From: Chthoniobacterales bacterium
Lineage (GTDB): Bacteria > Verrucomicrobiota > Verrucomicrobiia > Chthoniobacterales > JACTMZ01
Length of the DNA stretch: 64,000 bases
Assembly (NCBI GenBank): GCA_018402585.1
Contig: JAGYIO010000008.1
Span: 20,527-84,526 of the forward strand
Direction of reading: 5' to 3'
A program made the translations under genes and the position numbers. Below, in pieces: positions 28,015 to 36,210 of the stretch. The notes beneath the pieces are model-generated. The model saw only the letters and a list, made by a program, of their open reading frames with translations, did no database searches and was not told where the DNA came from. Numbering within the stretch: the first letter of the stretch is position 1; every line of letters starts with the position of its first letter.

Positions 28015-28752
28015 TCAAATCATATATTCCGGCCCGCCCGCCTGCTCATGCAGACCGCACTCGCGCTTCAGCCCGCTGAAACGCGTGTCCTCCACCTTCA
28101 TCCCGTCGGCAAAGCGGATCGTACTGTGCGTGTCGCCGATGCTGATGTAGCCCTGCTCCCAAAGTGGATGGTAAGGCAGGTCGTGCTTGCGCAAATATTC
28201 GCCCACTTGCCGGTCGGACCAATCGACAATCGGGTGAATTTTGAGCACCCGATTCTGGCGTTTGATCACGGGCAAATCCTCGCGGGTCGCGGCATGCTCA
28301 CGGCGCAGTCCGGCGAACCACACGCTGGCCCCGAGGTCCTGCAGCGCCCGGTTCATCGGCTCAACCTTGTTCAGCCGTCCGTATTTCTCCAGCCCCTCGA
28401 CCCCCTGTTCCCAAAGTTTTCCGTAAAGCGCCTCCTGGCGCGCCGCGGTCAGCAAGGGCGCATAGACCTGCAAATTCAGCCCCAGCTTTTCGGTCAGCTC
28501 CCCGGCGAAGCGGTAGGTCTCGGCAAAAAGGTAACCGGTATCGACCAAGACCACGGGAATCTGCGGGTCGACCCGTGTGACGAGATGGAGCATGACGGCC
28601 GCCTGCACCCCGAAACTCGTGCTTAGCACAACATGGCCGCGGAACTCCTCGTGCGCCCAGCGCACCCGCTCCGTGGCGGACCGTGCCCCAAGCTCGAGAT
28701 TCCAAGCCGCGACTTGGGCGGGGTCAAATTCGGGCTGGAGCGGCTTGGTCAT
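28015..28752 (-). CDS. cysH: Phosphoadenylyl-sulfate (PAPS) reductase, CysH family
   Basis: A 245-residue protein from ATG 28752; the 817-aa track ORF is a GC-driven extension through the divergent gene. Motifs: [19 protein letters not shown] (the SGG-like PP-loop variant), [50 protein letters not shown] and the catalytic ECGLH near the C terminus. The only cysteine is that of ECGLH, so the CC...CxxC cluster ligands of Fe-S APS reductases are absent and the substrate is expected to be PAPS with thioredoxin as donor (inference). No other sulfate-assimilation genes lie in the window. Confidence 0.9.
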   Translation of the reverse strand: MTKPLQPEFDPAQVAAWNLELGARSATERVRWAHEEFRGHVVLSTSFGVQAAVMLHLVTRVDPQIPVVLVDTGYLFAETYRFAGELTEKLGLNLQVYAPLLTAARQEALYGKLWEQGVEGLEKYGRLNKVEPMNRALQDLGASVWFAGLRREHAATREDLPVIKRQNRVLKIHPIVDWSDRQVGEYLRKHDLPYHPLWEQGYISIGDTHSTIRFADGMKVEDTRFSGLKRECGLHEQAGGPEYMI

Positions 28753-28857
28753 CAAAAAAAGGCCTTGCCGAATACGCCTCCCGGGCCCCCGCGGCAAGCA
28801 GCAAATCAGCGGAAATTCCATGGACCACCGCCGTCCAGACGCGGCATAAAACATCCC

Positions 28858-30987
28858 GTGCCCCGCCGCTTCATCCTGCCGCTCGCCCTCGGCCTCCTCC
28901 TTTTCCCCGCCGGTTGCGGGAAAAAGGGGCCTCCCATCCTGGCCGAAAAAGACGACCCCTGGGCCGTTTGCGCTTTTGCCCGCCATATTCCGGCCTCGAG
29001 TGAAGGCTTTTTCTGGTGCCGTCACCCCGCCGAAAGCTGGCGGGACCTCGCGGGCCGCGCGGCACCCCTGCTCGAGCCACCCGGTTTGCCCCGTTCCTGG
29101 CAAGGCACCTCCCCGGGACGGATCTTCCAAGCCTGGCTCGAAGCACCGCGCACCCCGGAAATCCTCACCGCGCTCGGTCCGGTCGACCAAGGGGAAATCT
29201 TCCTCGCCCTCGGGGCCGGCAGCGGATCGCAACTGGCCGCCCTGCAGCAAGTCAAACGACTCTTCGCAGTCGCGCGCCTGCGCAACCTCTTCACTCCGCT
29301 GCCGGCCGAAGAGGCCCCGCCGGAGGAAATTATCCCCCTTGAAGCCCTGCCGGAGGACCTCGCTGCGGCCGCCTTCACCGAGGTGATCACACCGCTCGCG
29401 CCCGCCATGCAGGAGGCCCTGGAAAAATTTGTCCGCGAGGCCGTTGTCCCGCCCCTCCTCCTCGGCGCCAAACTGCCCCCCGACTCCCCCCTGCCGGGAC
29501 TGCTCGAAACATGGGCCGCCAGCCTTCCCGAAAAAATCCCGCGCGACCGCGTCGAGGCCGGTGAGCACGGAGAATTCACCCGTCTGCGGCTTCCCCTCAC
29601 CCTCCTCGTGCCGACCAATGTCGCGGTGCGCACCCGCGACATCCTCGCGGCCAACCTCGGCGACCCTTACGCCGCCACCTACCTCGTGCGCGACCTGCTG
29701 GCCAAGGTCACCACGCTCGGATTCGGACAGATGCACGGCTATTTCGTCATTTCGATCGGCACGGACTCCGGCCGGCCAACCTTGGCCGCCGGGCCGGCCG
29801 ACGCCTTGCCCTCCACCCCCGTCATGCAACGCCTCGAACCCTTGCTCACCGCGGGGGCCGACACCGTCTTCTATGCCGACCCACTGGTCGTCAGCCTCGC
29901 CGCCGCTCCCCCTCCGGTGACCGAATATCTCGAGGCCGCCCTCGAAGCGGCCTTGGAATTCGCGCCGGCCGAAACCATCGATCCCCTCCGGGCCCAAGCC
30001 GCCCCGCTCCGCATGCAGGCGGCGGACCTTTTCCGGCCGCGGGTCTCCGCGGTCGGAGGCCTCGCCCGATACGAGGCAAATACCTGGCGGGCCGAAATCT
30101 TCGGCGGCTCCCTCGCGCCGCGCCTCGCCCTCGCTAACGCCGCCCCCTTGCTCAGGCCGGAGACCGGCGTGGATCTTTTCTGGACCGAAAATTGGGAGGC
30201 CGGCTACGTGCGGCGATTGACCGATTTCAGCGCAGGGCTGGCCACCTTTGCCGCCGCGTGGACCAAAGCGCTCGGGCCGGTTTTCCTCGACGAACAAGGC
30301 CAGGCCACGGTCAAAGCTTTTCTGCACCTCGCCGCCGGACCGTTGGAACAACTCAAATCCCAGGCCGGGCCGCTCCTCGAGGCCGCGCTCGGAACCCAGG
30401 TCGCCCTCGCCGTTGCCTTCGCTGGCTCCATGCCTCCCCCTCCGCTGCTGCCGCCCGCCGCCGCGCAAGCCAGCTTGCCGCGCGTCGCCCTAGCCGCCGC
30501 CCTGCGGGATCGCGCGGCGCTCAGCCGTGGTTGGGAGGCAGTGACCCAGGCGGGTGAGACCGCGCGCTGGCCGGCCCCCGTGGCCTGGCCCGAGTTGGGC
30601 GGGGCCGTGACCTACGCCTATCCCTTGCCCCTCGGCGGACCCGACCTCGGCCTGGCTGTCACCATCGATGGCAACCGCTGGCTCCTCGGCAACTCCCGGG
30701 CCTTCAACCTGCAGGTTGCCGCGTCGCCGCCCGCGGCAGCCGGCCGCGATGCGGTTCAGGCCGGGGAATTCCAGACCGCACCGCTGGCCACCTTCGCCGC
30801 GGCCTGGGCCACGGCCTTGGACGAGGATCCCTCGCTCGCCGGGATGACCGCCGGACTCATCCCTTCCGATCCGCAGATTCTCTCCGCCGCGGCTGAGGTG
30901 CTGAAAACACCGCGCCGCTTCCGTTACGAAGCCCGCTGGGAGCAGGAGATGCTCCACCGCGTGCTCGAGCTCGCGCCGGTTCCCTGA
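28858..30987 (+). CDS. Large predicted lipoprotein of unknown function
   Basis: A 709-residue protein from GTG 28858, in frame with but later than the track start. [20 protein letters not shown] is a lipoprotein signal peptide with lipobox FPAGC, so the mature protein is probably anchored by lipidated Cys. The body is rich in Ala/Leu/Pro without transmembrane helices; I find no catalytic motif. Two regions start similarly ([12 protein letters not shown] near residue 460 and [12 protein letters not shown] near 645), suggesting an internal duplication. The overall look is that of a DUF3352-like extracytoplasmic protein, but I cannot assign it. It is divergent from cysH (105 bp between starts). 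Confidence 0.7.
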   Translation: MPRRFILPLALGLLLFPAGCGKKGPPILAEKDDPWAVCAFARHIPASSEGFFWCRHPAESWRDLAGRAAPLLEPPGLPRSWQGTSPGRIFQAWLEAPRTPEILTALGPVDQGEIFLALGAGSGSQLAALQQVKRLFAVARLRNLFTPLPAEEAPPEEIIPLEALPEDLAAAAFTEVITPLAPAMQEALEKFVREAVVPPLLLGAKLPPDSPLPGLLETWAASLPEKIPRDRVEAGEHGEFTRLRLPLTLLVPTNVAVRTRDILAANLGDPYAATYLVRDLLAKVTTLGFGQMHGYFVISIGTDSGRPTLAAGPADALPSTPVMQRLEPLLTAGADTVFYADPLVVSLAAAPPPVTEYLEAALEAALEFAPAETIDPLRAQAAPLRMQAADLFRPRVSAVGGLARYEANTWRAEIFGGSLAPRLALANAAPLLRPETGVDLFWTENWEAGYVRRLTDFSAGLATFAAAWTKALGPVFLDEQGQATVKAFLHLAAGPLEQLKSQAGPLLEAALGTQVALAVAFAGSMPPPPLLPPAAAQASLPRVALAAALRDRAALSRGWEAVTQAGETARWPAPVAWPELGGAVTYAYPLPLGGPDLGLAVTIDGNRWLLGNSRAFNLQVAASPPAAAGRDAVQAGEFQTAPLATFAAAWATALDEDPSLAGMTAGLIPSDPQILSAAAEVLKTPRRFRYEARWEQEMLHRVLELAPVP

Positions 30988-31033
30988 TTTGACCTTGTGA
31001 CCCCGCACCGCGTCTCCTAATTTTTACCTTCCC

Positions 31034-31978
31034 ATGTCCGTTCTCATTGTTGGTTCCATCGCGCTCGACGACGTCAAAACTCCGGTCGAGGAACGTTTCG
31101 CTCTTCTCGGCGGCTCCGCGTCCTACGCTGCGGTCGCTGCCGGTTACTTTTCCCCGGTCAATCTTGTGGCCATCGTGGGCCACGATTTCCCGGCCGATCA
31201 CTGGAACTTCCTCCAAGCGCGCGGGATCAACCTTGAAGGCGTGCAGCGGGCCCCGGGGAAAACCTTCCGCTGGTCCGGCGAATACATGTCGGACATGAAC
31301 ACCCGCGAAACCCGCTCAGTCGCCCTCAACGTCTTCGAGACCTTCGCCCCGAAGCTTCCGACCCACTTCAAATCGAACGACTTCGTCCTCCTGGCCAACA
31401 TCGCACCCGACTTGCAACTGCAGGTGCTCGACCAGATGGAAAAACCGAAATTCGTCATCGCCGACACGATGGACCTCTGGATCAACATCGCCCGACCCGC
31501 CCTGCTCGACCTGCTCAAGCGGGTCGACCTGCTCATCCTCAACGACAGCGAAGCACGCGAACTGACCAAGGAAACCAGCCTGATCAAAGCGGGCAAAAAA
31601 ATCCAGTCCCTCGGACCCCGCATCGTCGCGGTGAAAAAAGGCGAACACGGCTGTCTGCTCTTCGGCCAGGACAACGACTTCTTCAGCTGCCCGGCCTACC
31701 CGCTCGAGGATATCCACGATCCGACCGGGGCGGGCGACACCTTCGCCGGCGGCCTCACCGGCTACCTGGCGAGCCGCGGGAACCATGATGTCGGCTTCAA
31801 GGCGCTCAAGACCGCCGTGGTCGTCGGCAGCGTCTTGGCCAGCTACAACGTCGAAGCCTTCAGCCTGGAACGCCTGCGCTCGGTCGAAGAAAAGGACATC
31901 TTCTCCCGCTTCACCGAATTCCAAGACCTCGCCCACTTCGACGCCGACCTGCCCTCGCCGCACTTGGACCAAAGCTGA
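31034..31978 (+). CDS. PfkB/ribokinase-family sugar kinase
   Basis: A 314-residue protein. N-terminal VGSIALDDVKTP and LLGGSASYAAVAAGYFSP (substrate-binding Gly-rich strand), LLILNDSEARELT, and the C-terminal PfkB signature DIHDPTGAGDTFAGGLTGYL carrying the catalytic Asp and anion hole. It phosphorylates a sugar or nucleoside; the substrate cannot be assigned from motifs. It stands alone, convergent with the respiratory locus. Confidence 0.88.
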   Translation: MSVLIVGSIALDDVKTPVEERFALLGGSASYAAVAAGYFSPVNLVAIVGHDFPADHWNFLQARGINLEGVQRAPGKTFRWSGEYMSDMNTRETRSVALNVFETFAPKLPTHFKSNDFVLLANIAPDLQLQVLDQMEKPKFVIADTMDLWINIARPALLDLLKRVDLLILNDSEARELTKETSLIKAGKKIQSLGPRIVAVKKGEHGCLLFGQDNDFFSCPAYPLEDIHDPTGAGDTFAGGLTGYLASRGNHDVGFKALKTAVVVGSVLASYNVEAFSLERLRSVEEKDIFSRFTEFQDLAHFDADLPSPHLDQS

Positions 31979-31995
31979 CCGCCGACCATTCCGGC

Positions 31996-32028
31996 CTTCG
32001 TTCCCTTTGTTACCTTCTGTTCAAAAAA
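31996..32028. repeat. Nonamer-type repeat between convergent genes
   Basis: TTCGTTCCC, TTTGTTACC and TTCTGTTCA are three consecutive 9-bp words followed by an A-run. The same pattern recurs at 54592-54627, 54700-54735, 59501-59530 and 59548-59583. No classical terminator is visible in the 54-bp gap between the kinase and the DUF420 gene. Confidence 0.6.
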
Positions 32029-32032
32029 TTCC

Positions 32033-32473
32033 CTACCCGGCCAACTGCGCCGACGGGAACCAGATGTAGAGCATGAGGTAAACGATCACTCCGGTCACCG
32101 AGACATAAAGCCAGAGCGGCAAGGTGATCCGGGCCCACTTTTTGTGACGGTCAAAGCGCGCGCGCAGCGCGGGAATCACCGTGATCACGACGAGCGGCAC
32201 AATGGCCGCGGCCAGAATCACGTGGGTGATCAGGATGCAAAAGTAGAGCGGACGAATAAACGCGTGCTCATAGGTGAAACGCACCGATCCGACATGGTAA
32301 TGATAGATGAGGTAGCTGGTCAGGAAGAGGGCGGAGACGGTCAGCGCGGAGACCATGCAGATAATGTGCTGGCCTTTGCGCTCGTGCCGGATGAACCACC
32401 ATCCGGCGAGGAGGAGGAGAGTGCAGAGGGAGTTGAGCGTGGCGTTGACCGCCGGAAGATCCGTGACGCTCAT
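32033..32473 (-). CDS. DUF420 membrane protein (CtaM-like oxidase assembly factor)
   Basis: A 146-residue protein with about four transmembrane helices (LNSLCTLLLLAGWWFIRHER, MVSALTVSALFLTSYLIYHY, LITHVILAAAIVPLVVITVI, LPLWLYVSVTGVIVYLMLYI). The HYHVG, YEHAFIRPLYF and LITHVILA histidines match DUF420 proteins; CtaM of Staphylococcus is a DUF420 protein needed for maturation of the aa3-type oxidase. Placement at the 3' end of an aa3 oxidase operon supports the same role. Its ATG overlaps the stop of the upstream 78-residue gene (ATGA). Confidence 0.8.
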   Translation of the reverse strand: MSVTDLPAVNATLNSLCTLLLLAGWWFIRHERKGQHIICMVSALTVSALFLTSYLIYHYHVGSVRFTYEHAFIRPLYFCILITHVILAAAIVPLVVITVIPALRARFDRHKKWARITLPLWLYVSVTGVIVYLMLYIWFPSAQLAG

Positions 32474-32706
32474 CGCGCGGACCCATGCCCGGCATCAACC
32501 GCCTTGATCGTCTTCATGACGAACCAGCCCAATCCGCTGCAAAGCGCGAAAAGGAAGACCAACATGACTACCACGCCCGAGGAAAAGGCCGCGCCGGCCA
32601 TGACCGTGGTGGCTTCGGAATCCTTGGTCATCACGCGGCATCCGGCGCAAGCCCACGCAGGGGCGTTGAGCAGAAGGATGACCATCAATGTGGCGAGAGA
32701 TCTCAT
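32470..32706 (-). CDS. 78-residue signal-peptide/one-TM protein in the oxidase operon
   Basis: Starting at ATG 32706 gives MRSLATLMVILLLNAPAWA, a signal peptide, then CAGCRVMTKDSEATTVMAGA and a C-terminal transmembrane helix (VVVMLVFLFALCSGLGWFVM). The CAGC pair just after the probable cleavage site could bind metal or form a disulfide. It lies between SCO1 and DUF420, so I infer an oxidase-assembly or minor-subunit role, but there is no recognised family. Confidence 0.65.
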   Translation of the reverse strand: MRSLATLMVILLLNAPAWACAGCRVMTKDSEATTVMAGAAFSSGVVVMLVFLFALCSGLGWFVMKTIKAVDAGHGSAR

Positions 32707-32803
32707 GCCCGAAAGATAACCTCTGCCGCTCGCCCCTTCAAGCCCTGCGCACAAGATTGTCTCTCGGCGGGAGAGCGTCCCCGCAAGCCACCCCTGATCC
32801 CGC

Positions 32804-32823
32804 GGCGGCCCGGGACGGCCGCC
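32804..32823 (-). other. GC-rich stem-loop between SCO1 and the 78-residue gene
   Basis: A perfect 7-bp stem (GGCGGCC ... GGCCGCC) with a 6-nt loop occupies the 124-bp gap after the SCO1 stop. No U-tract follows. It could be a processing site or partial terminator that lowers expression of the last two genes. Confidence 0.4.
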
Positions 32824-32830
32824 CTCCAAT

Positions 32831-33475
32831 TCAGTTTGCCCCCTGCTCCCGCAGCAAATTCCCGGTGTCCGTCAGGATTTTCGGGATCAACTCGGGGTCC
32901 TCCAGCATCCGCGCGCTCCGCACCATGCCGTTGCCGTCGACCATGAGGAACATGGTCCCATGGACCGGTTCCCCGCCTTCCTCCGAGAGATGTTGCATGA
33001 AGCCCTCGGTGACCAATTTTTCGATCACCGCTTGGTCCCCGGTCAAAAATTTCCAGCGCTCCGGGTCGGCGAAGTTGGCTTCGGCATAAGCGTTGAGCAC
33101 TTCCGGCGTGTCGTAGGCCGGATCGACCGTCACCGAGACCAATTTTACCTCAGGGGTTTTGACCAGCGCTTTCTGCATTTCAAGCATGCGCGCGGTCATG
33201 AGCGGACAGGGTCCCGCACACCGCGTAAAAATGAAGTCGGCGATCCAAATCTTGCCCTCCAGATCGGCATTGGTCACCGTCTCGCCGTTCTGGTCGGTGA
33301 GCGAAAATTGGGGGACGGCACGGATGACCGGTAATTGTTCGACCTCACGCCGCACCGAGCCCTGCCACATGGAATAGCCCAGGACGACGACCAGGACGAA
33401 ACCGAGGAAGGCTCCGGCCCAGCCCAATTGGCGCATCCGTCCGGGAATGGGGTCTGCTTGCTCGGGCTCGTTCAT
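32831..33475 (-). CDS. SCO1/SenC copper chaperone for cytochrome oxidase
   Basis: A 214-residue protein with one N-terminal TM anchor (LGWAGAFLGFVLVVVLGYSM) and a thioredoxin fold carrying the copper site: FIFTRCAGPCPLMTARM (CxxxC) and the distal His in EPVHGTMFLMVDGNG. SCO proteins deliver copper or thiol reductant to the CuA site of subunit II. It follows ctaE by 28 nt in the same locus. Confidence 0.92.
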   Translation of the reverse strand: MNEPEQADPIPGRMRQLGWAGAFLGFVLVVVLGYSMWQGSVRREVEQLPVIRAVPQFSLTDQNGETVTNADLEGKIWIADFIFTRCAGPCPLMTARMLEMQKALVKTPEVKLVSVTVDPAYDTPEVLNAYAEANFADPERWKFLTGDQAVIEKLVTEGFMQHLSEEGGEPVHGTMFLMVDGNGMVRSARMLEDPELIPKILTDTGNLLREQGAN

Positions 33476-33503
33476 GGCATGCGGCGGCGGCGCCTAATGC
33501 AGT

Positions 33504-34103
33504 TCAGACCAAATACAGCACGGAGTAAAGAAACAGCCAAACCACATCGACAAAGTGCCAATACATGCCGGCAAGGATCAGATAGGTGTGGCTCTGCGCG
33601 GTGTAAGCGCCACCCAGCTGACGGATCAGCGCCCAGGCAATCATGAGCACGCCGATGATTACGTGCAGTCCGTGAAACCCGGTCAGCACAAAGAAGGTCG
33701 CCCCATAGGCCCCGCCTTGGTTGAACCAGAGGCCTTCATGGTGCATGTGATACCACTCGTAGGCCTGCACCCCGACGAAGAGGCTGCCGAGTAGCACGGT
33801 GACCAAAAGCCAGGCGACGCCGCTTTTCCCTTTCTTCACCGCAACTTCCGCGGCGTGGAAAGCGAAACTGCTGGCAATGAGGAAGACCGTGTTGATCCCG
33901 GTGAGCAGGACGGGAAGCTTTGGCAAATCCGGCGAGGGTGGCCAAGCCGGCGAACTCAGACGCAGCACGATGTAACCCGCGATCAACCCCGCGAAGAGCA
34001 TGGCTTCGGAGGCAAGGAAGATGGTCATGCCGAAGACCGCCGTGCGCTGCGAGGCGCGGTGATCGGGTGAATCGTCGTGGGCGGTCAGGGCGGCGGTGCT
34101 CAT
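33504..34103 (-). CDS. ctaE: Cytochrome c oxidase subunit III
   Basis: A 199-residue integral membrane protein with about five helices. Family motifs: TIFLASEAMLFAGLIAGYIV (conserved Glu in TM1), WYHMHHEGL, GATFFVLTGFHGLHVIIGV and YWHFVDVVWLFLYSVLYLV at the C terminus. The length fits the short bacterial form (as in Bacillus CtaE). It begins 11 nt after the 38-residue ORF. Confidence 0.93.
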   Translation of the reverse strand: MSTAALTAHDDSPDHRASQRTAVFGMTIFLASEAMLFAGLIAGYIVLRLSSPAWPPSPDLPKLPVLLTGINTVFLIASSFAFHAAEVAVKKGKSGVAWLLVTVLLGSLFVGVQAYEWYHMHHEGLWFNQGGAYGATFFVLTGFHGLHVIIGVLMIAWALIRQLGGAYTAQSHTYLILAGMYWHFVDVVWLFLYSVLYLV

Positions 34104-34114
34104 GGACGGTTATT

Positions 34115-34231
34115 TCAGGTGAAAAAAGTTTTCCAGACAACGACCAGCAGCCCGAGAAAAAGAGCAAAGACCGCGATCCCGGCGAAGAGCCGCCGGTTGG
34201 CCTTTCGGATCTGGACATCCGGCGGGTTCAT
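34115..34231 (-). CDS. 38-residue single-TM protein between ctaB and ctaE
   Basis: This ORF is below the track's cutoff. It starts with ATG at 34231, immediately next to the ctaB stop (34232-34234), and ends with TGA at 34115, 11 nt before ctaE. Translation: MNPPDVQIRKANRRLFAGIA then VFALFLGLLVVVWKTFFT, i.e. a short basic cytosolic head and one transmembrane helix. This size and topology resembles small accessory subunits of heme-copper oxidases (CcoQ-like or subunit IV-like). The tight packing argues that it is real; the function is inference. Confidence 0.7.
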   Translation of the reverse strand: MNPPDVQIRKANRRLFAGIAVFALFLGLLVVVWKTFFT

Positions 34232-35119
34232 TCATCGGGCCAGCACCATGAGGGCGAGAAGAAACGGCAGGTAAGCAATCGAGGCGAGAAAAAGCCAGCG
34301 GGCCGCCGGGACCGACCCGCCGCTCACCGCGAAATTGGCCGCCACCGAGGCAAAGCCGGCACCCAAAAGGAGCGCACCGTAAAAATAGACAGCCGAGTAA
34401 GCGAAGAAAACGGAGGGTAACAAACTCACGGCCAAAAGCGCGAGGGCGTAAAGGAAAGCCTGACGTCCGGTAGCCGCACCACTCTCGTCATTTTCAGAGA
34501 TCATGCGAAAACCCGCCTGCGCATAGTCCGCCCGGTAAAGCCAGGCAATGGCCAGAAAATGCGGCATCTGCCAGAGGAAAAGGAGGGCAAAGAGGGTGAC
34601 GCCCTCCGCATTGATCGAACCGCGCGCCGCCGTCCATCCGATGAGCGGGGGCAGGGCACCGGGCACCGCCCCGACAATCGTGTTCAGGGTGGTGACGCGC
34701 TTGAGCGGAGTGTAGATGAAAATATAAAGAATAATCGTGGCGGCAGCCAAACCCGCCGCCAGCAGATTCGCGAAAAGGGCGAGGCAAAGGACGCCGCTGA
34801 GCGAGAGTCCCACGCCCGTGAGCAACGCGTCCGAGGCCGCCATCCTTCCGGCCGGCAAAGGACGTTCGCGCGTGCGCTTCATCCGCGCGTCGTAGGCCCG
34901 CTCCCACCACTGGTTGAGGGCCGCGGCGCCGGCGGCGCTCAGGGCCGTCCCGGTAATCGTGGCGGCGAGCAGCAGCCAGCTCCATGCATCTTTGACCCCG
35001 AGGGTGAAACCCGCCATGGCCGTGACCACGGTGAGCAAGCTGAGCCGGGCTTTGACCAAATCCGCCAGATCGGACAGGGCAGAGGTCGTGCGCGGGGAGG
35101 ACTGGACGGCGGCTTTCAT
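34232..35119 (-). CDS. ctaB: Protoheme IX farnesyltransferase (heme O synthase)
   Basis: A 295-residue protein from ATG 35119, sharing one base with the ctaA stop (TGATG). Nine-helix UbiA-type prenyltransferase with the Asp-rich first motif in AALNQWWERAYDARMKRTRE followed by RPLPAGRM, and a second motif around LYRADYAQAGFRM. It adds a farnesyl group to heme B to make heme O, the precursor used by CtaA. The track start upstream is an extension into ctaA. Confidence 0.93.
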   Translation of the reverse strand: MKAAVQSSPRTTSALSDLADLVKARLSLLTVVTAMAGFTLGVKDAWSWLLLAATITGTALSAAGAAALNQWWERAYDARMKRTRERPLPAGRMAASDALLTGVGLSLSGVLCLALFANLLAAGLAAATIILYIFIYTPLKRVTTLNTIVGAVPGALPPLIGWTAARGSINAEGVTLFALLFLWQMPHFLAIAWLYRADYAQAGFRMISENDESGAATGRQAFLYALALLAVSLLPSVFFAYSAVYFYGALLLGAGFASVAANFAVSGGSVPAARWLFLASIAYLPFLLALMVLAR

Positions 35120-36135
35120 CAGGCGGGGACAAGCTGGGCCTTCTCGCGCTTGAGCTGGGCCGCCCGGGGCGAGAAGGCTCCCAGAAGAAAACACTGCGCC
35201 ACGCCGAAAAACAAGATCAGGGCCCCGACCGCCACATGGGCGGTGGTCACGTCGGCCGCTTTGTTCGACCACACAGTCCAGGCGCCCAGCGTGACCTGGA
35301 CAATGAGGAGGGCCAACCACCAACGGGAAGCCAGCCGCACCCCCACCGCGGCGCGCCGGGCTTTCCAAACATAGACCAAAAAGAGCGCGGTTAAGACCAC
35401 GGCCATCGTGCGATGGACCATTTGCAGGTGGATCTGGCCGACCGTGGTCGGCACTTCGCCCGCGGCAATGCGTGCTCCATTGATCACGGCCAGTTGCTCC
35501 GCAGTGACCATCGGCCAGACCTCACCATAGGCCAGCGGGAAGTCATGGATGGAGAGCCCGGCGTGCTCGTGACGAATGGTCGCGCCGAGGGCGAGTTGCA
35601 GGTAGACTAATCCAGTCAGAGCGAGGGCCCACCGCATCAAGCCGGGGGCATGCCAACGCCAACGCGCCCCGCCGGTGGCAAAGGCTTTGCTCGTGGCCAC
35701 CGCAATCACGATCAAAAGCGAAATGTAAGCCTGGGCCAACATGCCGTGAAAGATACCGAGTTCATCGAGGATCATGGTCACCCGCAAACCCCCGAGCACC
35801 CCCTGCACGATGACCGCCGCCACCGCGAAGTAACCCAGGACACGCACCCACTTGCGCGGCTCGGCCATCCAGAGCGCGAGGGCGAGAAAGATGGTCATCA
35901 GGCCGACGCCGGAAGCGATCAGGCGATGAACGTGTTCGTAAAAAATCCCGCCGACCCAGCGCGAGAGGGGAAAAAGAAACATGTTGTAGCCGTAACTGTT
36001 CGGCCAGTCGGGCACGGTCATGCCCAAGCCTTTCGAAGTGACCAGCCCGCCGCTCAGGAGGAGGACAAAGGCCACCGACACGGTGAGCACCGCGTAAGCA
36101 AAGACCAGCGTGCGAGCCGTGCCGTAGTGATTCAT
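35119..36135 (-). CDS. ctaA: Heme A synthase
   Basis: A 338-residue, eight-helix protein with the conserved histidines of CtaA/COX15 in FYEHVHRLIASGVGL, a second HGMLAQAY site, LQMVHRTMAVVLTALFL and VTTAHVAVGALIL, and the acidic/Pro-rich TVPDWPNSYG loop. It oxidises the methyl group of heme O to the formyl group of heme A. Together with CtaB it supplies heme A for the aa3-type oxidase encoded just upstream. A 75-bp gap separates it from ctaD, with nothing recognisable in it. Confidence 0.93.
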   Translation of the reverse strand: MNHYGTARTLVFAYAVLTVSVAFVLLLSGGLVTSKGLGMTVPDWPNSYGYNMFLFPLSRWVGGIFYEHVHRLIASGVGLMTIFLALALWMAEPRKWVRVLGYFAVAAVIVQGVLGGLRVTMILDELGIFHGMLAQAYISLLIVIAVATSKAFATGGARWRWHAPGLMRWALALTGLVYLQLALGATIRHEHAGLSIHDFPLAYGEVWPMVTAEQLAVINGARIAAGEVPTTVGQIHLQMVHRTMAVVLTALFLVYVWKARRAAVGVRLASRWWLALLIVQVTLGAWTVWSNKAADVTTAHVAVGALILFFGVAQCFLLGAFSPRAAQLKREKAQLVPA

Positions 36136-36210
36136 AAGGTAGGAACGAGCGGACGACTGGGCCCGCCACCCCCGCGAAAAGAAGAAAATGCCCCGTAATT
36201 CATAAGACGC

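Noticed and set aside
28753-30468. N-terminal ~570 residues of the 817-residue CysH ORF
   Set aside because: Antisense to the lipoprotein gene; CysH homology begins only at MTKPLQPEF.
30989-31023. TTGACC and TAATTT as a promoter for the PfkB gene
   Set aside because: The spacing is about 23 bp, too long for a sigma-70-type promoter.
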